Made by a program: the position numbers and the translations under genes. DNA of 48,699 nucleotides from Martinezella lusitana (GTDB lineage Bacteria; Pseudomonadota; Alphaproteobacteria; Rhizobiales; Rhizobiaceae). The DNA is taken from NCBI RefSeq assembly GCF_900094565.1, contig NZ_FMAF01000028.1, forward strand, positions 37,798-86,496. Direction: 5' to 3'. Below are positions 8,373 to 16,620 of the stretch, one piece after another (within the stretch, counting starts at the first letter, position 1; every line of letters begins with the position of its first letter). A model generated the notes under the pieces. It ran no database searches. It had not been told where the DNA came from and saw only the letters and a list, made by a program, of their open reading frames with translations.

Positions 8373-9278
8373 CGCTTTGTCGCTAATTTCAAGATGGGAA
8401 GAGGCATTCGTACATTGAGCGACGCCGCAACGGCGCCAGGATATTCGGAGCCGGCGGATCATCGAGGAGATGCTACACTTTGCACCTGGCACGGGGCGGC
8501 CCGCCAATATGCTTCTCATCTGTCAAACCGTCGTTTGGTTCGACGTCCGTAAGTTCGCTCAGCCGCGGCTTAAAGTTGTCGGGAATATGGCACGTCAGAC
8601 CGTTCGCTCTTTTGGCTTCCATTGTTCTCTTCTTTGACAAAATCCGATTGGACGATTTGATACGGTCCGCCTTTTCTCCTGCCGACCGGATCGAATAATC
8701 GTTTACAGGTCAGCATCGCCATTCCAGCACCCATCCCATTCAAATCTCACGCCAACGCGACCCGTGTCGCCGGACGGAATGGTTTCGTTCGTCAATTTCA
8801 AATGTTTAGCGTGGGACGGCGAGAAATTGACTTAACAAAACCCGTGTCGGTTATCTGACGAATTGGACAGTGTGTGCGTTTGAATCTTCACGACGCCGCC
8901 TCTGAGGTGTTCGCTATCTTCAGCCCTAAGTCGGTAGGAAACATTGAGAAAACTTTTCGCGGGCTCGCTCTGCAAAGTTGGCATGGTTTTTGAGGTTGTT
9001 GCGACGCAGTGAGAGCCGCCGAGACATATTTCTCTCGTTGGTCGCTGCGTGGAACACTGGATCATGTAGGCCTACAGCTAAATGAAAGGCCCGTCAGCTT
9101 GAGCATCCCGGACAAAGAGCCGTAGCACGTTCGAGACGTCTCCAACATCGTTCGGTGAAGAATTGCGGAGAAATGGAGGAAGAGCGACTTTTCAAACGCG
9201 ACGAAACTTCTCGACATTAGGTTCAACGTAATCGAGCTTGCTCTCCCAAATGGCGTTGAACGGATGCAGTTGGATGAT
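8373..9278. other. Long intergenic region upstream of the SnoaL operon
   Basis: About 900 bases without a recognisable gene between the SnoaL-like gene and the IS256 copy. Two sites TGT-N10-ACG (near 8803 and 8846) resemble but do not match NifA activator sites, and TTGGCATGGTTTTTGA near 8979 resembles a -24/-12 promoter but lacks the invariant GC. A minus-strand frame at 9192-9278 could be the 3' end of a gene broken by the IS, but it is only about 28 codons. Confidence 0.45.
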
Positions 9279-10632
9279 GTCCCAGGGAGTGGTGTAGCTC
9301 GGTCGATCGTCGAGCTTTCCGGACAGGGCCGGGAACGGGTCAGCTTGCCGCAGCAGGCAAGTTGATGAGCGGATCATCGCTCATTGTCGCGATGGTTTCC
9401 AGTGTCATGTACCGCGAGCGCTGAACAGCCCACTCATCATTTTGCTCCAGAAGCAAAGCGCCGACGAGCCTGACGATGGCATCGTCGTTTGGAAAGATGC
9501 CGACGACCTCGGTCCTTCGCTTGATTTCTCCATTCAATCGCTCAATCGGGTTCGTGCTGTGAAGCTTGGTCCAGTGCTGCTTGGGAAAGGTCATGTAGGC
9601 GAGGACATCTTCCTCGGCGTTGTCCATGAGACCAGCAAGTTTCGGCACTTTCGGCCTGATCTGATCGGCGACATTGCGCCACTGTTGGCTGGCGGCTTCC
9701 GGGGTGTCTTGGGCAAAGGCCGTTGCAATGAAGGCTGAGACCACGCGTCGGCCACTCTTGCCGGCATGAGCCAGGGCATTGCGCATGAAGTGAACTCGAC
9801 ATCTTTGCCAAGTGGCGGAAAGGACTTTGGAGACGGCCGCCTTGATGCCTTCATGCGCATCGGAGACGGCGAGCTTGACGCCGCGCAGACCGCGCCGGGT
9901 GAGTTTGCGCAGGAACTCCGTCCAGATTGGCTCGGCCTCAGAGGTGCCGATTTCCATACCGAGTACCTCGCGACGACCATCGGTGTTGACACCGACGGCG
10001 ATGATGACAGCGACGGAGACGATGCGTCCGCCACGCCGGACTTTGAGGTAGGTCGCATCGATCCAAAGATAGGGCCAGTCGCCTTCGATCGGACGTTCAA
10101 GGAAGGCTTTGACCTTATCATCGATCTCCTCACAAAGCCGCGAGACCTGGCTCTTGGAGATGCCACTCATGCCCATCGCCTTGACCAGATCGTCCACCGA
10201 GCGGGTCGAGACGCCCTGGATGTAAGCCTCCTGGATCACGGCGGTCAGAGCCTTCTCGGCCATGCGGCGCGGCTCCAGAAAGCTCGGGAAATAGCTGCCG
10301 GTGCGCAGCTTTGGAATCCGAAGTTCGACGGTGCCAGCTCGGGTCTCCCAGTCGCGGTCGCGATAGCCGTTACGCTGAGCAAGTCGAAAGTCATTCTTCT
10401 CGCCGTAGGCCGCACCGGTCTTCGTGCCAACCTCTAGCTCCATCAACTTCTCGGCGGCAAAGCCAATCATCTCGCGCAGCAAATCCGCATCAGCGCTCTT
10501 CTCAACAAGCGAGCGGAGGTCCATCATGTCATTGGTCATCGGTGGTCTTTCCATCAGGTTGTGCTTGAACAACCCAACCCTACCGGAAAAAGCCGATGAC
10601 CACCGCTATCCTGCTACACCACTTCTCGGGAC
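9279..10632 (-). mobile_element. IS256-family element, complete internal copy
   Basis: 1354 bp element with inverted repeats GTCCCAGGGAGTGGTGTAGC (9279-9298) and, on the minus strand, GTCCCGAGAAGTGGTGTAGC (10613-10632). It is related to but clearly diverged from the two flanking copies at 1-290 and 47376-48699. No 8-9 bp target duplication is evident, so it may have recombined or deleted neighbouring DNA. It separates the SnoaL-SDR-monooxygenase operon from the kinase and pepM genes. Confidence 0.85.
9340..10539 (-). CDS. IS256-family transposase
   Basis: About 399 residues from ATG 10539 (MTNDMMDLRSLVEK). Mutator/IS256 features: YLWIDATYLKVRRGG with the first Asp, LAVSDAHEGIKAAV with the second Asp followed by the conserved WQRCRVHFMRNALAH helix, and STNPIERLNGEIKRRTEVVGIFPN with the Glu. 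It is full length and appears intact. A frame extension to 10572 exists, but the start corresponds to the MTDDMM start of the right-hand copy. Confidence 0.92.
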   Translation of the reverse strand: MTNDMMDLRSLVEKSADADLLREMIGFAAEKLMELEVGTKTGAAYGEKNDFRLAQRNGYRDRDWETRAGTVELRIPKLRTGSYFPSFLEPRRMAEKALTAVIQEAYIQGVSTRSVDDLVKAMGMSGISKSQVSRLCEEIDDKVKAFLERPIEGDWPYLWIDATYLKVRRGGRIVSVAVIIAVGVNTDGRREVLGMEIGTSEAEPIWTEFLRKLTRRGLRGVKLAVSDAHEGIKAAVSKVLSATWQRCRVHFMRNALAHAGKSGRRVVSAFIATAFAQDTPEAASQQWRNVADQIRPKVPKLAGLMDNAEEDVLAYMTFPKQHWTKLHSTNPIERLNGEIKRRTEVVGIFPNDDAIVRLVGALLLEQNDEWAVQRSRYMTLETIATMSDDPLINLPAAAS

Positions 10633-10745
10633 GTCATCTGCAGTTGTACGCTGCGGCTTTTCAGAAGGTCTCAGTTCTCCATCTGACATCGAGAAGCCCG
10701 CAAAACCTACATGGCGCCTTCACAGTGGCAGGGCGAGGTTCAGGC

Positions 10746-11474
10746 ATGTTCACCCAAAGTCTTCCCCCATGCGGCTTTTCAATAGTTGTCAAGTTCCACG
10801 GAAGCCTCATGCATGATCTGTCGGTTTTTAGGACGGCTGTCGCCGAACTCGAGCGCTTGGTCGAGCGTGGACATCGAATTTTGGTCGTTCCTGGCGGAGA
10901 CTTAAACGACAAGGCGATTGAGCGTGTTGAAGACCTATATCCTCCCCCATCGGTGATGACCCATCACGCGTGCGCTCTTGTCCAAGATGAGACAGGATAT
11001 TTGCTGGCGAATCGTGCCTTCTCTTCGAAACTTGTTCCGTCTGCAACGTTGAGCGAATGTCGGAGCCTGGCAAAGGTTGGCAAAATTCCGGTTCTGCTTG
11101 CCTCGCGCATGCTCTTCACAACGGATTCGGTCGAATGGAGTTTGGACATAACGTCTAACGCTGTGGCGGCGTGGATTGCGTGGGTAACCAATGCTCCGCT
11201 ACTGGCAATTCTGACCGATGTAGACGGCGTCTATCGCAATGCGGCAACTCACGATCCGGGGGCGTTGATCGAGGAAATAGATGCCCACGATCTTGCCGAG
11301 CTTGGTCATGCGTCAGTCGATGCTTGTGCAGCTCATTTCATGTCATTGCGGGGTGCTGCGGGGGTCGTTATCAACGGCACCCATCCAAACCGGCTGCGTG
11401 ATTGGACCGAGGGAAAGCATGTGAGAGCGACCTACATCACCACAAATGAAAGGGTCCCATCATGTTCTGCTTAG
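10746..11474 (+). CDS. Amino-acid-kinase-fold protein (PF00696-like, COG2054-type)
   Basis: 242 residues from ATG 10746, preceded by GAGG at seven bases. The amino acid kinase fold is clear: N-terminal phosphate-binding strand SIVVKFHGSLMHD (Lys16, Gly19), glycine turn LVVPGGD (47-52), substrate region WSLDITSNAVAAWIA (131-145), and nucleotide-binding LLAILTDVDGVYRN (152-165). These enzymes move the ATP gamma-phosphate to a carboxylate, phosphate or phosphonate (examples: aspartokinase, UMP kinase, FomA, MfnE). It converges on pepM, hinting at a role in the same pathway. A longer frame begins inside the IS256 end at 10596, so the IS has probably replaced the native promoter; no promoter is visible in the 113 bases left. 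Confidence 0.75.
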   Translation: MFTQSLPPCGFSIVVKFHGSLMHDLSVFRTAVAELERLVERGHRILVVPGGDLNDKAIERVEDLYPPPSVMTHHACALVQDETGYLLANRAFSSKLVPSATLSECRSLAKVGKIPVLLASRMLFTTDSVEWSLDITSNAVAAWIAWVTNAPLLAILTDVDGVYRNAATHDPGALIEEIDAHDLAELGHASVDACAAHFMSLRGAAGVVINGTHPNRLRDWTEGKHVRATYITTNERVPSCSA

Positions 11475-11550
11475 TTAACGATAATGCCGACTTCAAACGG
11501 ACGATCGTGGTACCTTTCTGCGGCACGTTCTTTCAAAATCTCGTCACCGA

Positions 11551-11700
11551 TCACAGTGACGGCGGCTCCGCATCCTCGATAGGCTCGATGATATCGGGGC
11601 GGTCATTCAAAGCCCACATCCTTGCCGATCGGCCACATTGTCATCAGCTCGGCGGGAAAGTGTCTCATTAAGTCGTCCGGATCGGGCTCCGCAGACACCG
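11551..11700 (-). pseudogene. Remnant of SOS-response-associated peptidase (SRAP/YedK), C-terminal end
   Basis: Minus-strand frames read SAEPDPDDLMRHFPAELMTMW then PIGKDVG, and after a frame change NDRPDIIEPIEDAEPPSL before a stop at 11551. This is the characteristic C-terminus of rhizobial SRAP (HMCES/YedK) proteins. The N-terminal catalytic part is absent and the frame is broken near 11605, so it is a decayed fragment. Confidence 0.65.
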
Positions 11701-11775
11701 TACCGAGGCTGACCGCTTCAGCTTACAAATGCTAATCACGCGCGCAGAGAGATACCGATTTTCGCCGAAGACGGT

Positions 11776-12639
11776 TCACCATAACGCAGCGGGTCCGTCG
11801 TCGAGCTTCGCGACCTCCTGCCCAATCGGCCCGGCGCTTGCTTCGGCGATGATCCAGTTGTACGCGGCCCGCATACCTGCAATCGCTGCACGCATCGCAT
11901 GGTTGACCCAGACGACATTCGAGATGCCAGCCTCATGATGCGCTGAAATGACTGTGCGATAGTAATTCGAAGGCGCAATCATGATAGGAAGCCGTTTCCA
12001 TTGCTTCGCAAAGGTGAGAACCTCGTGCGTCTTCGCTTCCCCCGAGTGGATCAGGATTGCATCGGCGCCGGCGTTCGCGTAGGCGTCCGCGCGCAATAGT
12101 GCCGCCTTGAGACCGTAACCGGCGATCAAGGCTTCGGTGCGAGCGACAAGCACGAGGTCGTTTCCCGTGGCATCCTTAATCGCCTTTAGGCGGCCGGAAA
12201 ACTTTTCGATATCGTCCAGCGGAGGACGATTGCCGACAGAGGAATTCATTTTCGGGAAGCTCTTATCATCGATGCACACACCAGAGGCACCATGCTGCAA
12301 GAGCCTTGCTGTCATTAACCGCGCGCCATTCATGTTCCCGAAGCCGGAATCACCGTCAGCGAGGATCGGCAGGCCGCTGGCGTCCGCCATTCGTTCCATC
12401 ACCTCTATCAAATGTGTCCAGCTTGCCTCCTTGACGTCGCGATAGCCGAGGCTCTTCGAAATGCACGGGCCAGACGCCCAAATGGCCTTGAAGCCCGCCT
12501 GCATGGCGACCGCCGCGGAAAGCCCATCATGCGCTCCCATCAGGTGCGTCAGGTCTGGGGAGGAAATCAGATCGCGGAGCGATTTCGTCGGATCCTCAAT
12601 CGCCCCGATGCTCTTTGGAACGAAAACCTTTTGATCCAT
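11776..12639 (-). CDS. pepM: Phosphoenolpyruvate phosphomutase (PEP mutase)
   Basis: 287 residues of the isocitrate lyase/PEP mutase superfamily. It converts phosphoenolpyruvate to phosphonopyruvate, the entry step of almost all phosphonate biosynthesis. Visible signatures: AHDGLSAAVA (36-44), GFKAIWASG (49-57), ILADGDSGFGN (92-102, Mg-binding Asp), and IDDKSFPKMNS (123-133). The last fits the diagnostic EDK-x5-NS motif of true PEP mutases with Asp for Glu. It also has ARTEALIAG and GADAILIHS. Start ATG 12639 is six bases after GGAG; upstream in-frame ATGs at 12651 and 12684 are less likely. It has its own sigma54 promoter (12692-12708) and NifA site (12792-12807). No phosphonopyruvate decarboxylase is in the window, so the downstream pathway is unknown. 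Confidence 0.88.
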   Translation of the reverse strand: MDQKVFVPKSIGAIEDPTKSLRDLISSPDLTHLMGAHDGLSAAVAMQAGFKAIWASGPCISKSLGYRDVKEASWTHLIEVMERMADASGLPILADGDSGFGNMNGARLMTARLLQHGASGVCIDDKSFPKMNSSVGNRPPLDDIEKFSGRLKAIKDATGNDLVLVARTEALIAGYGLKAALLRADAYANAGADAILIHSGEAKTHEVLTFAKQWKRLPIMIAPSNYYRTVISAHHEAGISNVVWVNHAMRAAIAGMRAAYNWIIAEASAGPIGQEVAKLDDGPAALW

Positions 12640-12691
12640 GTCATGCTCCATCAAAAATCGGAAAGTTCCAAGCGCAGCGAACAATCAAAGA

Positions 12692-12708
12692 CGCAAGTTG
12701 CATGCCGG
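12692..12708 (-). promoter_or_regulatory. Sigma54 (-24/-12) promoter of pepM
   Basis: Minus strand CGGCATG-CAAC-TTGCG: GG at 12706-12705 and GC at 12694-12693 are exactly ten bases apart, as sigma54 requires. One mismatch from the TGGCAYG half and G for W after TTGC. The predicted start is about 40 bases before the pepM ATG. Confidence 0.7.
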
Positions 12709-12791
12709 ATGAGCGCGGGCGGCCGCACTGCACGACTTGCCCCGGCCGGCGGCCAGGCCTTGTAATCCAATCGTCGGTCTCCCGACATTCT

Positions 12792-12807
12792 TGTCCCGTT
12801 TCGCACA
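12792..12807. promoter_or_regulatory. NifA upstream activator sequence for pepM
   Basis: TGT-CCCG-T-TTCGC-ACA, a full match to TGT-N4-T-N5-ACA. It lies about 86 bases upstream of the pepM -24 element, in the normal 80-150 base window. Confidence 0.7.
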
Positions 12808-13273
12808 TCAAAAGGTTGGCGAATGACCCCGCGAGGGAGAACCTAATCATTCAATAGCGATGACACGGCACGAACTTTTAATCTCATTGCGACCGGACAC
12901 GCGGGCGCCTTGCCGAAGAGCTGGAGGGTGGCGCACGTCCCGATCTGGATATGATCGAGAGCAACAACAGCGGCACATCAGTCGGTGCAATGAGAAGAGC
13001 TGTCTCGGCAAATCGCTATGCCTAAGAACGCGAGCACGGCGGCCACGTCAAAGCCTGCCGGCGGTGCTCGTTCAAGGATCTGACATGACTATCCGAAACG
13101 GTTCCGTCTTTTGCGAACATCGGACGCTTGCCGATAACAAGCGACCCAACCGATGTCACCGCGGCGGAGGTCATTCGAGGTGAGAAGGTTGGGTCAGCGC
13201 CCTTGTCGGAGGCGCTCCTACTCAAACCCAGGCTCCTTCCGGCAGTACAATGATTTTCTGCATTTAAGGCAAA
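12808..13273. other. Intergenic region between pepM and prx
   Basis: About 470 bases. A plus-strand frame with the sequence RGRLAEELEGGARPDLDMIE ends at a stop near 13025 and looks like the tail of a lost gene (about 44 codons), but I cannot name it. No other gene is recognised. Confidence 0.4.
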
Positions 13274-13289
13274 TGGCATGGCGCTTGCT
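13274..13289 (+). promoter_or_regulatory. Sigma54 promoter of prx-rpoN2
   Basis: TGGCATG-GCGC-TTGCT, a full consensus match with GG and GC ten bases apart, 84 bases before the prx start codon. I found no TGT-N10-ACA site in the 250 bases upstream. Confidence 0.85.
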
Positions 13290-13372
13290 TGATCAATATA
13301 TATCGACCGAGATCGGATATGCAGCCGCAATCGCCAAACATCGCGTCAATTGTCGGTATGAGGAACAGTTAG

Positions 13373-13912
13373 ATGAACATCAAAAAGAAGGTTCCCTTCG
13401 TCACATTCCGGACGCGTGTTCGCGATGAGGCCCTACCAGGGCCGAACCCTTATCGGTGGAAAGACAAGACATCCGACGACTATTTCCGCGGCAAGCGCGT
13501 CATCTTGTTTTCGCTGCCAGGCGCCTTCACCCCCACCTGCACCAACCAACAGCTACCGGATTTCGAAAGGCTTTATGGGGAGTTTCAAAAGAAGGGCATC
13601 GATGAGATTTACTGTCTCTCCGTAAACGATGCATTCGTCATGAACGCCTGGGGCAAGTCCGTAGGGCTTCTCAACGTCAAGCTCATCCCTGACGGGTCGG
13701 GAGAATTTACTCGCAAGATGGGCATGCTCGTTGCCAAGCACAATCTCGGTTTCGGAATGCGCTCCTGGCGCTACGCGGCGCTGGTCGATAACGGCGTGGT
13801 AGAGCAGTGGTTTGAGGAAGAAGGCTTCTCGGACAACTGTCAAACCGATCCCTACGGCATTTCATCGCCGCAAAACGTCCTGGAAACGCTGAAGGCCACG
13901 GCCGCAGCATAA
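13373..13912 (+). CDS. prxS: Peroxiredoxin (Prx5-type, PrxS-like)
   Basis: 179 residues of the thioredoxin-fold peroxiredoxin family; it reduces hydrogen peroxide and organic peroxides in the cytoplasm. The motif SLPGAFTPTCTNQQLPDF (residues 47-64) holds the peroxidatic Cys56 with Thr53 and Pro49. SVNDAFVMNAW and the final CQTDPYG are typical of Prx5-like proteins, where the later Cys may act as resolving residue. The gene lies 79 bases upstream of rpoN, the prxS-rpoN2 arrangement known from Rhizobium etli symbiotic plasmids, and shares a sigma54 promoter. Role: protect bacteroids and oxygen-sensitive nitrogenase from peroxide. ATG 13373 follows GAGGAACAG. Confidence 0.9.
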   Translation: MNIKKKVPFVTFRTRVRDEALPGPNPYRWKDKTSDDYFRGKRVILFSLPGAFTPTCTNQQLPDFERLYGEFQKKGIDEIYCLSVNDAFVMNAWGKSVGLLNVKLIPDGSGEFTRKMGMLVAKHNLGFGMRSWRYAALVDNGVVEQWFEEEGFSDNCQTDPYGISSPQNVLETLKATAAA

Positions 13913-13991
13913 CCACCGGAGGACTGAAGCCTCATAAAATGAAAAATTCGCGCGACGAAGTACCAAGATCGATAGGGGTTTCTCTCTTAGG

Positions 13992-15434
13992 ATGCAGTAT
14001 TTAGCAAACCTTCTCCAGCGCCAAAAGCAATCGCTGGTTATTACGCCTCAGCTCATCCAATCTATTCGCTTGCTGCAACTGGCGCATGGCGAACTGCATC
14101 AGTTCATCGAGCAGGAATTGGAGAAGAACCCGTTTCTAGAACTGGCTTCAAGTGACGGCATCGCCTCTGACGATGTCGTCTCGACCTCGGAGAACAGGCC
14201 CGATAGTGCCACACACGATGGCAAGGTTGATGCGCCGACAAGGCTCGAGGCTCCCGAGCCACTTGGAGAATGGAAATCAATTCGAAGTTCCGCCAACGCG
14301 TCGTCAGAGCACCCGCCGGGCTTCGAGGAGTTTGCTGCTTCTACTGAAACATTGCACGACGATGTCGCCCGGCAGATCGCCCTCACAGCATTCAGCTCAC
14401 GAGATCGGCTGATTGCCGGTGCGCTTGCCAATCATCTGGAAAGCACTGGATATCTTCAGGTGCACCTATCAGAGCTGGCGGCAAGGCTGGGTGTCCACGA
14501 GGCTGACGTCGAGCGAGTCCTCGCGACCTTGCAGGATTTCGATCCACCTGGAATCTTTGCACGAACTCTTAGGGAATGCCTCGAGATACAGTTACGGCAG
14601 CAAGATCGGTTCGACCCTGCTATGGAAGCGCTGGTCGCAAATCTTGAGTTGGTTGCACAACGTGACTTTCGCGCATTGAAGCGGCGCTGCGGTGTCGACG
14701 ACGACGACCTTCTCGACATGTTGCATGAGATCCGGACACTCGATCCGAGGCCCGGAAACCGGTTCCAATCGGGACGGCCGGAGGCCATCATACCGGACGT
14801 TCGAGTTCTGCCCTCGACCGCAGGCGGGTGGCAGATCGAACTCAATCCCGAGATGTTGCCCAAGGTGCTCATCAACCAAACCTATTTTGCCGAAGTCTCT
14901 CGTCTGACCGCGCATGATACCGGTGATCAGGCATTCCTCAACGAATGCTTCCAGAACGCGAACTGGTTGGTTCGCAGCCTCGATCAGCGGGCCAAGACGA
15001 TCCTTAAGGTAGCAACTGAAATCGTCCGCCAGCAGGATGTCTTTCTGGAACGCGGCACTGCCTATCTTCGGCCTCTCAATCTTAAGACTGTCGCCGACGC
15101 GATCGAGATGCATGAGTCGACGGTGAGCCGTGTGACTTCGAACAAATACATGCTCACCCCTCGCGGCGTGTTCGAACTGAAGTATTTTTTCACGGTCGCG
15201 ATTGCATCCTCGGAAGGCGGCGAGGCACACTCGGCCGAAGCGATCCGCCATCGCATCAGGGCAATGATCGCCGCGGAAACGGAGGACAGTGTGCTCTCCG
15301 ACGACAATATGGTCGCCCAACTTCGGGAAAGCGGGATCGATATTGCGCGCCGCACCGTCGCAAAATACCGGGAAGCAATGAATATCCCCTCTTCCGTTCA
15401 ACGTCGTCGAGAGATCCGTGCGGGATTTGTATAG
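13992..15434 (+). CDS. rpoN2: RNA polymerase sigma-54 factor (symbiotic RpoN2)
   Basis: 480 residues. Region I (1-50) is glutamine- and leucine-rich and binds activators: ITPQLIQSIRLLQLAHGELHQ. An acidic linker follows (53-130). The core-binding and DNA-binding domains include the helix-turn-helix around LKTVADAIEMHESTVSRVTSNKY. The RpoN box, ARRTVAKYRE (residues 452-461), reads the -24 element. Downstream of prxS and probably cotranscribed from the sigma54 promoter at 13274, so its expression is likely self-reinforcing with NifA. Slightly shorter than housekeeping RpoN. Confidence 0.95.
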   Translation: MQYLANLLQRQKQSLVITPQLIQSIRLLQLAHGELHQFIEQELEKNPFLELASSDGIASDDVVSTSENRPDSATHDGKVDAPTRLEAPEPLGEWKSIRSSANASSEHPPGFEEFAASTETLHDDVARQIALTAFSSRDRLIAGALANHLESTGYLQVHLSELAARLGVHEADVERVLATLQDFDPPGIFARTLRECLEIQLRQQDRFDPAMEALVANLELVAQRDFRALKRRCGVDDDDLLDMLHEIRTLDPRPGNRFQSGRPEAIIPDVRVLPSTAGGWQIELNPEMLPKVLINQTYFAEVSRLTAHDTGDQAFLNECFQNANWLVRSLDQRAKTILKVATEIVRQQDVFLERGTAYLRPLNLKTVADAIEMHESTVSRVTSNKYMLTPRGVFELKYFFTVAIASSEGGEAHSAEAIRHRIRAMIAAETEDSVLSDDNMVAQLRESGIDIARRTVAKYREAMNIPSSVQRRREIRAGFV

Positions 15435-15479
15435 GCGCCGACCAAGCGCTGACGATCTTGCACTGCTCGCGAAAGCGAC

Positions 15480-16076
15480 TTAACGACGGGCTTCATCCGT
15501 TTCGGGGCCGAAGCACGCGTTAAAATCACTGCATTCCTGACAGCTGGGAGCGGCGCAGAGCGAGAAACCTTCAGCCTCGCAGAGCTTGCGGTAAAGGTAC
15601 TTCTTCCACCTCATATTGTTGGTATTGCCTGCCGCTAGCGTCGGAAAATGCATGGCAAACAACCGACCAAGCTCGGCTCGGTCAAATAGACCAAGGTCCT
15701 GCCATAGATGGTCGTCGCGCAGGGCACGGCGGGCAATGATTTTAGCAAACCGGGCGCTGAATGGATCGTTTGGACGGGCATGCGAAAGTAGCAAGTCACG
15801 CAGGAGCTCTTCCTCCGTGCCGAGCTCTGGATCGCTCGCCTCTTCCGGAAAAAAGGCGTCGATGAGCTTGGCATGAAAACTTCGTGTCAGGATGTCCCGC
15901 AGCTCGGCGCGAGAAAGCCCGGTCGCCTCGGTCGCCGACGCCTGGCCAGCTTCAATCTCCTGAAGCGCTCGCGAAAAGACACAGGTAAGTACATAGTCGT
16001 CAAAGTCTATCTCCAAGCCCATTCGCAGCCATAGCCTGGCATTGGATGACTGTGAATGTCGCCACCGATCAGACAT
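15480..16076 (-). CDS. nifQ: NifQ, molybdenum donor for FeMo-cofactor
   Basis: 198 residues from ATG 16076, five bases after AGGA; an alternative ATG at 16160 would add 28 residues. NifQ binds a Mo-Fe-S cluster and delivers molybdenum to FeMo-co assembly. The C-terminus has the NifQ cysteine array: MRWKKYLYRKLCEAEGFSLC then APSCQECSDFNACFG, giving Cys174-x4-Cys179-x2-Cys182-x5-Cys188. The middle RPNDPFSARFAKIIARRALRDDHLWQDLGL is also typical. It is tail-to-tail with rpoN2 (45 bases). The NifA site at 16307-16322 may serve it. Confidence 0.88.
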   Translation of the reverse strand: MSDRWRHSQSSNARLWLRMGLEIDFDDYVLTCVFSRALQEIEAGQASATEATGLSRAELRDILTRSFHAKLIDAFFPEEASDPELGTEEELLRDLLLSHARPNDPFSARFAKIIARRALRDDHLWQDLGLFDRAELGRLFAMHFPTLAAGNTNNMRWKKYLYRKLCEAEGFSLCAAPSCQECSDFNACFGPETDEARR

Positions 16077-16306
16077 TAGTATCCTGGGACTGATGCTCTT
16101 TCCCTTTAAGATCTGGAATTGATGCTGATCTGACACGGCGCTTTTGCTCCTTCGTTTCATTGATCAAGGTCGCCTGCAGCTATAGCGGCCATGACGAGAA
16201 AGCTTCAAAAATTATGCCAGCCTGGCGATAAACAGCGTCGGCACAACTCTCCGGGAGTTTCTCAACAACGTGATGAGCGTGCAAATACAGATTGGCCAAC
16301 GCAAAA

Positions 16307-16322
16307 TGTCGGCTAATCGACA
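16307..16322. promoter_or_regulatory. NifA upstream activator sequence between nifQ and iscN
   Basis: TGT-CGGC-T-AATCG-ACA, a full match to TGT-N4-T-N5-ACA. It is about 240 bases from the iscN -24 element and about 80 bases from a weak sigma54-like sequence facing nifQ (TGGCATAATTTTTGAA on the minus strand near 16225-16210, which lacks the GC of -12). Confidence 0.6.
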
Positions 16323-16560
16323 AACCAGACAATCGTTGTTGGTACCCAGGGCCTTTCCCGGTGCGCCTGCTACAAACCTTTTCCCAGCTACGATGACGGC
16401 AACGGCGTGAAAATGGCGCAGTGATGTCTTTGGCGGGCGTCCCCAAATCACGGGTGACTGCTCCTTTTTGATGTTGGACGTTCAGTGATGTCGGGCATTG
16501 TCGGGCATGCGCATGCATATTGCCAGCGGAAGATCCGACGCCTGCTCAATGCTTTTCTCT

Positions 16561-16577
16561 TTGGCACGGCACATGCA
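16561..16577 (+). promoter_or_regulatory. Sigma54 promoter of the iscN-nifU'-nifS-nifW genes
   Basis: TTGGCACG-GCAC-ATGCA with GG and GC ten bases apart, 44 bases before the iscN start. The -24 half is perfect. Confidence 0.82.
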
Positions 16578-16620
16578 AGGTCATTTGCAAATTTCCCGAC
16601 GACCAATGAGAACCATATTT

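Noticed and set aside
8800..8865. Two TGT-N10-ACG sequences as NifA sites for the SnoaL operon
   Set aside because: Both have ACG instead of ACA, and no -24/-12 promoter with GG-N10-GC was found between them and the gene.
8975..8996. TTGGCATGGTTTTTGAGG as a sigma54 promoter
   Set aside because: The invariant GC of the -12 element is GA, and no plus-strand gene follows.
9192..9278. Minus-strand frame ending NVEKFRRV next to the IS256 copy, possibly the 3' end of a gene cut by the IS
   Set aside because: Only about 28 codons, no matching upstream part beyond the IS at 10633, and no recognisable motif.
14592..15401. Minus-strand frame of 269 codons opposite rpoN2
   Set aside because: Shadow of a well-supported sigma54 gene; no motifs.
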